The notes beneath the pieces are model-generated. The model had not been told where the DNA came from. It saw only the letters and a program-made list of their open reading frames with translations, and made no database searches. This document shows, piece by piece, positions 1 through 6,898 of a stretch of DNA of 14,765 nt. Position 1 is the stretch's first letter; the number at the start of each line of letters is the position of its first letter. The stretch comes from DASQDT01 sp036380435 (GTDB taxonomy: Bacteria; Acidobacteriota; Blastocatellia; Pyrinomonadales; Pyrinomonadaceae), in the NCBI GenBank assembly GCA_036380435.1, contig DASVES010000125.1:1-14765 (forward strand), given 5' to 3'. The position numbers and the translations under genes are program-made.

Positions 1-317
1 CCCAGCATGATCTCCTGCGCGGCGAGGATGATCGCCTTCAGACCCGAGCCGCAAGCCTGATTGATGGTCGCGGCAGGGATAGTCTCGGGGAGTCCCGCGC
101 GGTAGGCGATCTGCCGCGCGACGTTCGGCCCGCCGCCCGCCTGTCGCGCGCAGCCCCACAACACCTCCTGCACACCGCTCGTCTCAAGACCCGCGCGCCG
201 CAGACTCTCACGCGCCACGACCACGCCCATGTCCGCGGCCGTCATTCCCGCGAGCGCGCCGCCGAACCTACCGATGGGCGTGCGTAGCGCGGCCGTCAGA
301 AAAACCTCTTTCGTCAT
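1..317 (-). CDS. Thiolase (acetyl-CoA acetyltransferase family), N-terminal part
   Basis: Thiolases join two acyl-CoA units or cleave 3-ketoacyl-CoA, acting in the cytoplasm in beta-oxidation, acetoacetyl-CoA or polyester metabolism. The visible 105 residues begin MTKEVFLTAALRTPIGRFGG, the classic thiolase N-terminus. They include NQACGSG with the presumed nucleophile Cys89, which becomes acylated in this family. The gene runs off the left edge, so the C-terminal His and Cys of the active site are not visible. The start is supported by GAGGGG four bases before the ATG. It is divergent from the nuclease-like gene across a 162-bp gap in which I found no convincing promoter. Exact substrate (acetoacetyl-CoA or longer ketoacyl-CoA) cannot be decided from this fragment. 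Confidence 0.93.
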   Translation of the reverse strand, partial: MTKEVFLTAALRTPIGRFGGALAGMTAADMGVVVARESLRRAGLETSGVQEVLWGCARQAGGGPNVARQIAYRAGLPETIPAATINQACGSGLKAIILAAQEIML

Positions 318-479
318 GCTTCCCCTCAGTCGTGTTTGATGGTCGTTTCGGACTTTCGTCAACGATGTTAACATACGCGCCGACGGCCCGGCGACGACGC
401 CTCACGCGCGTTCGCGCGTCGCTTCGGACGGTCGGCCGTTTGCGTTTTCAACCTCACGCCGCGGACGCAGCTCGCACAC

Positions 480-2018
480 ATGAATCGCCTCAGGAACCCT
501 TCTGAAATTGAGACGGCCGCGCGCCGCATCGCCGCTCTGCTCGACGCCCGCGGCGAGTGGTTCTGCGCGGAGGGGCGCGGGGCGGAGCGGCCCTCCGCGT
601 TGCGTCGGGGCGAGTGGGAGGTGAGCGCGCAGAGGGGCGCGTTGCTGCTGTCGTACTGGGGCGCGGGCGGAGCGCGCGTGTGGCGCGTGCGGGGTTGGGA
701 GTGGCGCGGGGGAAAGCTTCTGCTGGAGGCGACGCGGCGGGCCGGCGCCGTGCGCGCGACGTTGGAGCTTGTGCCGCGCGCGTCGGCCGCGGCCGACGCG
801 GCGGAGTTGGCCGCGGCGAGGCGCGCGGAGTGTGAGCGGCTGGCCGCGCTCCTGTGTGAGAGCGTGGGGCCGGGGGCGCGCATCGAGGAGGCGCGGCTGA
901 GCGCGGGCGCGCGGCGCGGGGAGCCGGGACGCTATGCGCGCATCCTGTTGCGGCGCGGGCGCGAGACGCACGCGGCCACGGGGCCAATTGTCGAGTTGGG
1001 GTCGGAGGAGGCGGGCGCCTTCGTCGCGTCGGCGCTGTTGTGGTTCGCGCAACTTGGGTCTCGGCGCGCGGGCGCCCCGCGAGGTCTGCTTCTGTTCGGG
1101 CCGAGGAAGCTGTCGGCGGCGGCCGCTGAATTAGTCTCGCTGCTTCGCGCGGAGTTGCGCGGCGCGTTGGAAGTTTACGAGCTGGGGGGAGGAAGAAAGA
1201 CGTTTGAGCGCGTGCGCGAGCCTGACCTCGAAGAGTTGTTGGACGCGTCGCCGCGACTGTCGGGGCCGGCGCGTGCGGATTTGACTGAGACAGCGGCGCG
1301 CATCCGCGGGCTGGCGCCGGAGGCGATTGACGTGGTGCGCGCGCGTCACGGCGAGACGCTGCGCTTCCGAGGTCTCGCATTCGCGCGCGTGCGCCGACTG
1401 CCCGGCGGGGAGAGAGCGTGGTTCGGCGTCGAGGGCGTGCGGCAGAGACGCTCGCTCGACGCGTCGAGCTGGCCCGATCTGCCGCGCCTCGTCGGCGAAC
1501 TCGAAGAGCACCGGCGAGCCGGGGGGAGCGCCGGCCGCCACGCACTCTACCGCGCCGCGCCCGAAGCCTGGCTCGAATCGCTCCTGCGCCGCGACGTGAC
1601 CCGGCTCGACCCCGGCCTCGTCGTCTCACCCGTCCACGCGCAGTTCCGCACCACGCGCGGCCAGAGGGCACGGGGCGGCCCCATCGACCTGCTCGCACTC
1701 CGCCGTGACGGCCGCCTCGTCGTCATCGAGCTGAAAGTCTCCGAGGACGCCGCGCTGCCCTTGCAGGGCGCGCAGTACTGGCGGCGAATCTCTACCCACC
1801 ACCGCGCCGGCCACATCACGCGAGCACGTCTGTTCGGCAACGCCGAGATTTCCGACGACCCGCCGCTCGTCTATCTCGTCGCGCCGCTCCTGCGCTTCCA
1901 CCGCTCGTTCCAGACCCTTGCCCGCGCCGTCACGCCGGAGATCGAGATGTACCGCTTCGACCTCAATGAAGATTGGCGCGCTGGCGTGCGCGTGGCTCGG
2001 CGCGCCCGTATCGGTTGA
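480..2018 (+). CDS. Uncharacterised protein with C-terminal PD-(D/E)XK nuclease-like domain
   Basis: I do not recognise the full 512-residue protein. Residues about 355-475 look like a PD-(D/E)XK nuclease core of the NucS/DUF91-like type. A helix carries Glu362/Glu366; the strand GGPIDLLALRRDG holds Asp403; LVVIELKV gives the E-x-K pair Glu417/Lys419; the next helix carries LQGAQYW with Gln429/Gln432. Such enzymes cut DNA with Mg2+, and a DNA-repair or DNA-processing role is inferred only. Residues 1-350 match no domain I know: a basic, Trp/Gly-rich N-terminus, a hydrophobic strand RGLLLFGPRKL near 201-211, and a segment ending RHALYR. There is no signal peptide or membrane segment. The ATG at 480 has no clear Shine-Dalgarno sequence. 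No partner gene (helicase, methylase) is adjacent. The first two thirds are strongly G-rich and the last third C-rich on the coding strand, which is unusual. Confidence 0.8.
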   Translation: MNRLRNPSEIETAARRIAALLDARGEWFCAEGRGAERPSALRRGEWEVSAQRGALLLSYWGAGGARVWRVRGWEWRGGKLLLEATRRAGAVRATLELVPRASAAADAAELAAARRAECERLAALLCESVGPGARIEEARLSAGARRGEPGRYARILLRRGRETHAATGPIVELGSEEAGAFVASALLWFAQLGSRRAGAPRGLLLFGPRKLSAAAAELVSLLRAELRGALEVYELGGGRKTFERVREPDLEELLDASPRLSGPARADLTETAARIRGLAPEAIDVVRARHGETLRFRGLAFARVRRLPGGERAWFGVEGVRQRRSLDASSWPDLPRLVGELEEHRRAGGSAGRHALYRAAPEAWLESLLRRDVTRLDPGLVVSPVHAQFRTTRGQRARGGPIDLLALRRDGRLVVIELKVSEDAALPLQGAQYWRRISTHHRAGHITRARLFGNAEISDDPPLVYLVAPLLRFHRSFQTLARAVTPEIEMYRFDLNEDWRAGVRVARRARIG

Positions 2019-2209
2019 GCAGGGTTAGAGAATGAATGGCGGCCTCTACTGCGAAACTTTTGCCGGAGAACTAATCGCGATGAGATGTTGACCCGGCGGC
2101 TTTGTTGTATGCTGATGCCTGCAACACTTCATGGCCGCAAAATATTCCGACGAGGCGTGGGCAACTTCGTTTGCTCGCGGATCGACGTAACAAACTGAGG
2201 GGGGACTCA

Positions 2210-4399
2210 ATGGGTAAAGGCAAACAGAAAAATGACGACAAGGGTGTCAACGGCAAGGTCAGTGATCTGGCTAAAAATACTGAAGACGGCACGGACGAAT
2301 ACCTGACGACCAATCAGGGATTACGCATCAACGATAATCAGAACTCGCTCAAGGCGGGCGAGCGCGGCGCGACCCTGCTGGAAGATTTCATCCTCCGTGA
2401 GAAGATCACCCACTTCGATCACGAGCGCATCCCCGAGCGCATCGTTCACGCACGCGGGGCGGCGGCGCATGGTGTCTTTCAAGTGTACGAATCGATGGCC
2501 GAGTACACGAAAGCCGGATTTCTCCAGAACCCGATAGTTAAGACGCCGGTCTTCGTGCGCTTCTCGACCGTCGCCGGCTCGCGCGGCTCGACCGATCTGG
2601 CGCGCGACGTGCGCGGCTTCGCCGTCAAGTTCTACACGGAAGAGGGAGTCTACGATCTCGTCGGCAACAATATCCCCGTCTTCTTCATTCAGGACGCGAT
2701 CAAGTTTCCCGACCTCGTCCACGCCGTCAAGCCGGAGCCGCACAACGAAATTCCGCAGGCGGCCTCGGCGCACGACACCTTCTGGGATTTCATTTCATTG
2801 ATGCCGGAATCCATGCACATGATTATGTGGGCGATGTCGGATCGCGCCATCCCTCGCAGCTTTCGCATGATGGAGGGCTTCGGCGTCCACACCTTCCGTT
2901 TCATCAACGCCAAAGGCAAAGCGCGTTTCGTCAAGTTTCACTGGAAGCCTTTGCTCGGCGTCCACTCGGTCGTCTGGGACGAGGCGAAGAAGATTTCCGG
3001 TAACGACCCCGATTTCCACCGGCGCGATCTCTGGGAAGCGATTGAGAACGGCGACTACCCCGAGTGGGAATTCGGCGTGCAAATCGTCGAGGAGAAAGAC
3101 GAGCACAAGTTCGACTTCGATCTGCTCGACCCGACGAAGATCATCCCCGAAGAACTCGTGCCCGTCCGGCGTATCGGCAAGTTGACCCTGAACCGCAACC
3201 CCGACAATTTTTTCGCCGAGACTGAACAGGTCGCGTTTCATCCGGGCCACATCGTGCCCGGCATCGATTTCACCAACGACCCGCTCTTGCAGGGCCGCCT
3301 GTTTTCTTACACGGACACGCAGCTCAAGCGTCTGGGCAGCCCGAACTTTCACGAGATACCGATCAACCGCTCCGTCGCGCCCGTCCACAACAATCAACGC
3401 GACGCGCACATGCGCCAGACGATTAACGTGGGGCGGGTCGCTTACGAGCCGAACACGCTCGGCGGCGGTTGCCCGTTTCAGGCGGGGGCCGACGCGGGCG
3501 GCTTTACGAGCTACGCCGAAAAGATCGACGCCCGAAAGGTGCGCGCCCGCAGCGAGAGCTTCTTCGATCACTTCAGTCAGGCGACGCTCTTTTACAACAG
3601 CCAGTCCGCACCGGAGCAGGAGCACATCGTCAATGCTTTGCGCTTCGAGCTGGGCAAAGTGGAGACGCCCGCGATTAGAGAGCGGATGGTTTACGTGCTC
3701 ACGCACATCGATAAAACTCTGGCGGGCCGCGTCGCGGAAGGGCTGGGCATTAAAGTCCCTGTGAGGATTGACACGCCTTTGAACATGAGCGTTCCGGCGG
3801 ACGGCGACCCGAAGAAGTTTCAGCCGAAGCGCGAGGTCAAAGAGGTCGGCAGCTCGCCCGCGCTGAGCATGGCGAACACCGTGAAGGACACTGTCAAGAC
3901 ACGTAAAGTAGCCTTCCTCGCCGCCGACGGGTTCGACGACGACGCCCTCGCCGCGATGAAGAAAGCTCTGGCGGGCGCGGGAGCGCAGGTGAAGATCGTC
4001 GCGCCGCGGCTCGGATTTTTGAAAGGGTCTGGCGGCGCTGAAGTCAAAATTGATTTCAGTTTTCTCACCTGCGCCTCAGTCCTGTTCGACGCGGTTTATA
4101 TTGCCGGAGGCGAAAAAAGCGCGGCGGCCCTCAAGGGAGAAGTCGACGCCATCCACTTCGTGAACGAGGCTTTCAAACATTGCAAGGCGATTGCCGCGAC
4201 CGGCGCGGGCGTCGAGGTGTTGCGCGCCTCATCTATCGGGGCGGGCAAAGCGGATTCCGGCGGCGGCAAGGTCGTCTCGGATGAGGGGGTCGTCACGGGA
4301 CAGGATACGCAGGCGGGGAAAGCCGCGGCGGAGTTTATCAAAGCCATCGCCCAACATCGGCACTGGAGTCGGGAAGCGAAAGCTCAAGTACCGGCTTAG
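2210..4399 (+). CDS. katE: Catalase HPII, large-subunit clade with C-terminal DJ-1/PfpI-like domain
   Basis: Haem catalase that converts hydrogen peroxide to water and oxygen, normally a cytoplasmic tetramer. The 729 residues align without gaps to E. coli HPII, as I remember it, over the active site: His80 (IVHARG), Asn153 (DLVGNNIPVFF) and proximal Tyr367 (GRLFSYTDTQ) match HPII His128, Asn201 and Tyr415. His344 (AFHPGH) sits where HPII has the His392 that is cross-linked to the haem-ligand Tyr. Residues about 565-720 form the flavodoxin/DJ-1-like domain of large catalases and end QHRHWS, like HPII. I see no Cys at the expected nucleophile position (KAIAATGAG), as expected for a structural, non-enzymatic domain. 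The ATG at 2210 is chosen because GAGGGGGG lies just upstream; an in-frame ATG at 2102 has no such site. Base composition is less GC-rich than the preceding gene. Confidence 0.97.
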   Translation: MGKGKQKNDDKGVNGKVSDLAKNTEDGTDEYLTTNQGLRINDNQNSLKAGERGATLLEDFILREKITHFDHERIPERIVHARGAAAHGVFQVYESMAEYTKAGFLQNPIVKTPVFVRFSTVAGSRGSTDLARDVRGFAVKFYTEEGVYDLVGNNIPVFFIQDAIKFPDLVHAVKPEPHNEIPQAASAHDTFWDFISLMPESMHMIMWAMSDRAIPRSFRMMEGFGVHTFRFINAKGKARFVKFHWKPLLGVHSVVWDEAKKISGNDPDFHRRDLWEAIENGDYPEWEFGVQIVEEKDEHKFDFDLLDPTKIIPEELVPVRRIGKLTLNRNPDNFFAETEQVAFHPGHIVPGIDFTNDPLLQGRLFSYTDTQLKRLGSPNFHEIPINRSVAPVHNNQRDAHMRQTINVGRVAYEPNTLGGGCPFQAGADAGGFTSYAEKIDARKVRARSESFFDHFSQATLFYNSQSAPEQEHIVNALRFELGKVETPAIRERMVYVLTHIDKTLAGRVAEGLGIKVPVRIDTPLNMSVPADGDPKKFQPKREVKEVGSSPALSMANTVKDTVKTRKVAFLAADGFDDDALAAMKKALAGAGAQVKIVAPRLGFLKGSGGAEVKIDFSFLTCASVLFDAVYIAGGEKSAAALKGEVDAIHFVNEAFKHCKAIAATGAGVEVLRASSIGAGKADSGGGKVVSDEGVVTGQDTQAGKAAAEFIKAIAQHRHWSREAKAQVPA

Positions 4400-4441
4400 A
4401 CAGCAATGGTTGTCTAAGAATATGACTTGCTGATGGAGTTG

Positions 4442-4490
4442 AACGCCGCCGCGCCGGGGAAGCACTGTCCCGGCGCGGCGGCGTTTCGTT
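4442..4490 (+). terminator. Strong intrinsic terminator after katE
   Basis: A perfect 17-bp inverted repeat (4442-4458 with 4469-4485) encloses a 10-base loop and is followed by TTTCGTTT. It starts 42 bases after the katE stop codon. The T-rich tail is only on the plus strand, so it should end katE transcription; it may also hinder convergent transcription from the minus-strand gene that ends at 4561. Confidence 0.85.
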
Positions 4491-4560
4491 TATCAAAACT
4501 TTGAGCGGCTGGGAAGGGAAGTGCTCTCGCGGGGCGACTCGGTTTGCGCCGGCTGATTCG

Positions 4561-5301
4561 TCATTGTTGGGGGCGGGAGTTTTGCGCGAGACAGTCGGCG
4601 CGGCCGTCGGGGCCGCAGCGGAAGAGTTCGGGCGCGTACTTCATCGTGTATTCGACGACGTTCAAGTAGACCTGCGAGTCCGTGTACTTGTCGTAGGTGT
4701 AGCCGAGCCGCGACTTGTCGCGCCAGACGCTACGGAAGGCGGCCTCTTCGCCGGAGCCGGCGAGATGACGCGCTTCGTGCAGGAGGATGACGGCGCGCTC
4801 GGTGTCGTCCTTGGGCCTGGTGAAGAACTCGGGGTAGAGCGTGACGACCTCGAAGGGGAAGTTGGTGGCGGCGTAGGCGTCGGCGTGGCCGAGGTAGTTG
4901 TTCCACCAGTTGTCGCTCGTGCGGAAGTTGGCGAGGCGGCGCAGGAGGAAGGCGTCTTGATGGAAGCCCTTGCGCTCGATGAGATCGACGGCGCGCTGGA
5001 CGACCTGTTTCTGTTCGTAGGTGACGGCGGTCGAGGTCTCCAGCAGCGAGACGTAGAAGACCACGAGCAACAGGAGGGCCGTCACACAGCCGGCCAGCAC
5101 TTTCCGCATGAGGCTGCGACGCGGGCGGGCTTCCTCCTCGAACTCCGCGAAGTCGGCCGCCGCCGACTCGCCCTGCCCAAGGCGGGCGAACTCGTCCGCG
5201 GCGCGTGGCGCGAACTCCGCCGAGAGAAGCGCGCCGCAGCGTTTGCATTCGTGCGCCGTCGAAAAGTTGACGAGGCCGCAGGAGGGGCATTTGGAGTTCA
5301 T
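4561..5301 (-). CDS. Zinc-ribbon, single-pass membrane protein with HExxH metallopeptidase-like motif
   Basis: A 246-residue protein that I cannot assign to a named family. Order of parts: an N-terminal zinc ribbon (CPSC at 5-8, CKRC at 19-22); an acidic, Ala-rich linker (about 28-60); a basic patch PRRSLMRK; one membrane helix (about 68-88, VLAGCVTALLLLVVFYVSLL); then a soluble domain of about 155 residues. By the positive-inside rule the ribbon is cytoplasmic and the C-terminal domain lies outside. That domain contains VILLHEARHLAGSGEEAAF: HEARH (175-179) fits the zincin HExxH signature, and Glu185/Glu186 are possible third ligands. Peptidase activity is an inference; the motif also occurs by chance. 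The start at 5301 is chosen over the in-frame 5361 because GAGGA lies six bases before it and the ribbon begins at once. It follows pilT on the same strand after 177 bp that include an inverted-repeat element. Confidence 0.82.
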   Translation of the reverse strand: MNSKCPSCGLVNFSTAHECKRCGALLSAEFAPRAADEFARLGQGESAAADFAEFEEEARPRRSLMRKVLAGCVTALLLLVVFYVSLLETSTAVTYEQKQVVQRAVDLIERKGFHQDAFLLRRLANFRTSDNWWNNYLGHADAYAATNFPFEVVTLYPEFFTRPKDDTERAVILLHEARHLAGSGEEAAFRSVWRDKSRLGYTYDKYTDSQVYLNVVEYTMKYAPELFRCGPDGRADCLAQNSRPQQ

Positions 5302-5362
5302 CGTAAATCCTCGCGAGATGAATTGCGGCAAAGGAGAGGCTTGATTCATCGGCTCAAGCAAA

Positions 5363-5455
5363 ACAGTACCGCGAGCGGAAGCTTCGCGGGTGTGCTATCG
5401 ATCAGAGGCCCGCCCGGCGCATCCAGACCCGCGAGGCTTCCGCTCGCGGTACTGT
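5363..5455. repeat. 93-bp inverted-repeat element
   Basis: Arms 5363-5391 and 5427-5455 are inverted copies matching at 28 of 29 positions; the one mismatch would be a G-U pair in RNA. They enclose a 35-base spacer. The outer end reads ACAGTACCGCGAGCGGAAGC. It lies between the pilT stop and the start of the zinc-ribbon gene on the same strand, so a transcript through it would fold into a long hairpin. There is no transposase and no T tract, so it looks like a short repeated element of REP/MITE type rather than a simple terminator. The copy number elsewhere cannot be seen here. Confidence 0.85.
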
Positions 5456-5478
5456 GCGTGGCGGCGACCGGCCTTCTA

Positions 5479-6633
5479 TTAGTCGTCCGCCGCGTCGCGG
5501 ACGTAGGTGCTGGGGGTCGTGACGCGCTCCATGTCTTCGCGGGCCTGATCGGAGGCCGAGCGAATGCCGGCGATGCGGAGGCGGAACTCGTCGGCGTTCG
5601 ACGCCCCGCGCAGGGCTTCTTCCAAGGGAATGAGGCCCGACTGGTAGAGGTTGAAGAGCGACTGGTCGAAGGTCTGCATGCCGTACTGCGAGGTGCCGGC
5701 GGCGATGGCGTCGCGGATGAGGGAGGTCTTCTCCTCGTTGACGATGTAGTCGCGAATCAGCCCCGTCGAGACCATCACTTCGACCGCCGGGACGCGCCCC
5801 CCGCCGCGCGCCGCGGGGATGAGGCGCATGGAGATGACCGCCTTCAGGATGCCGGCGAGCTGGATGCGGACGCTCTTCTGGAGGTGTGGCGGGAAGGTGG
5901 AGACGATGCGGCGGATGGTCTCGGTGGCGTCGAGCGTGTGGAGGGTGGAAAGCACAAGGTGGCCGGTCTCGGCGGCCGACAGGGCCGTCTCGATGGTCTC
6001 GTAGTCGCGCATCTCGCCGACGAGGATCACGTCCGGGTCTTGTCGGAGCGCGCCGCGCAGGGCCTCGGAGAAGGAGCGCGTGTCCACGTCCACCTCGCGC
6101 TGGGTGACGAAGGAACGCTTGTCGCGGTGAAGGAACTCAATCGGGTCTTCGATGGTGACGATGTGGCCGCCGCGCGTGGAATTGATGTGGTCGATCATGG
6201 CGGCGAGCGTGGTGGACTTGCCCGACCCCGTAGTGCCCGTCACGAGGATGAGGCCGCGCTGCTCGTCGCCGATGCGCTCGATGACGGGCGGCAGGCTCAG
6301 CTCCGTCATCGAACGCATGCGGTCGGGAATCACCCGGAGCACCATGCCGACGGTGCCGCGCTGCTGGAAGATGTTGACGCGGAAGCGGCCGAGGCCCGTG
6401 ACACCGTAGGCGATGTCCACCTCGGACGCCTCTTTGAAGTGCTGCTTCTGCCGGTTCGACATGATGGAGAAGGCCATGTCGAGCGTGTCTTCCTGCGTGA
6501 GGCGCGGCGTCTCGGCGAGGGCCCGGAGTTCGCCGCTGACGCGCATGAAAGGCTGCGAGCCGGCCTTGACGTGGAGGTCGGAGGCGCCGCTTTGCGTGGC
6601 GGTCTTGAGCAGATCGTTGATTTTGATGCTCAT
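5479..6633 (-). CDS. pilT: Type IV pilus retraction ATPase PilT
   Basis: Hexameric cytoplasmic ATPase that depolymerises type IV pili and so drives twitching motility, DNA uptake and surface sensing. The 384 residues show all hallmark motifs of the secretion/pilus ATPase family: N-terminal SDLHVKAGSQPFMRVSG (18-34), Walker A GTTGSGKST (133-141), Asp box VTIEDPIEF (159-167), Walker B-region DPDVILVGEMRD (199-210) and His box STLHTLDATETIRR (229-242). The retraction-associated AIRNLIRE-like segment is SLIRDAIAAG near 304-313, followed by GMQTFDQSL. Length is close to the usual PilT size, with a slightly longer C-terminal tail. PilU is the main alternative, but the motif set fits PilT. No other pilus gene is in the window. 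The ribosome site before ATG 6633 is weak. A promoter candidate lies at 6766-6795. Confidence 0.96.
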   Translation of the reverse strand: MSIKINDLLKTATQSGASDLHVKAGSQPFMRVSGELRALAETPRLTQEDTLDMAFSIMSNRQKQHFKEASEVDIAYGVTGLGRFRVNIFQQRGTVGMVLRVIPDRMRSMTELSLPPVIERIGDEQRGLILVTGTTGSGKSTTLAAMIDHINSTRGGHIVTIEDPIEFLHRDKRSFVTQREVDVDTRSFSEALRGALRQDPDVILVGEMRDYETIETALSAAETGHLVLSTLHTLDATETIRRIVSTFPPHLQKSVRIQLAGILKAVISMRLIPAARGGGRVPAVEVMVSTGLIRDYIVNEEKTSLIRDAIAAGTSQYGMQTFDQSLFNLYQSGLIPLEEALRGASNADEFRLRIAGIRSASDQAREDMERVTTPSTYVRDAADD

Positions 6634-6765
6634 AGCTTAAGGATTTGTGCCGGGACGAAAAGGAGTCGGGCGGATGAAGGATGAGAACTTGGAGAGGAAG
6701 CGCGGACGGGGCTAAGTGGGGCCGGCCCAAAAGTTACGACCGGACGGACGGGCCGGCGTAGAATC

Positions 6766-6795
6766 ATTCTAGCCCGTGCCCGGCGAGGCCGTCAA
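6766..6795 (-). promoter_or_regulatory. Sigma70-like promoter for pilT
   Basis: On the minus strand TTGACG (6790-6795) and TAGAAT (6766-6771) are separated by 18 bases, matching TTGACA and TATAAT at five of six positions each. The predicted start near 6759 gives a leader of about 125 bases before the pilT ATG. This leader opens with a perfect 8-bp GC stem (6721-6728 with 6750-6757). Confidence 0.6.
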
Positions 6796-6898
6796 CGATA
6801 TTACTTGAGGAGAGGCCAAAGCGTCGGCGCGCAACCCTTGCCCGCCGGACGCCTCCCGCCTCTAAACGCCTTCGTCCGTTGTGCGGCTCGGCCCGGTG

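Noticed and set aside
490..1698. Open minus-strand frame of 402 codons opposite the nuclease-like gene
   Set aside because: Almost only Arg/Ala/Pro/Thr/Ser, typical of a GC-rich shadow. The plus-strand reading gives a credible nuclease motif.
2088..2113. TTGACC ... TATGCT as katE promoter
   Set aside because: Only 14 bases separate the boxes, too short for a sigma70 promoter.
2102..2209. Extra 36 N-terminal codons for katE
   Set aside because: No ribosome site at 2102 and no family similarity; the ATG at 2210 has a strong GAGGGGGG.
4501..6684. Open plus-strand frame of 727 codons opposite the zinc-ribbon and pilT genes
   Set aside because: It is the antisense of two well-supported genes and has the Asp/Glu/Val/Arg-biased composition of GC-rich antisense frames, with no recognisable domain.
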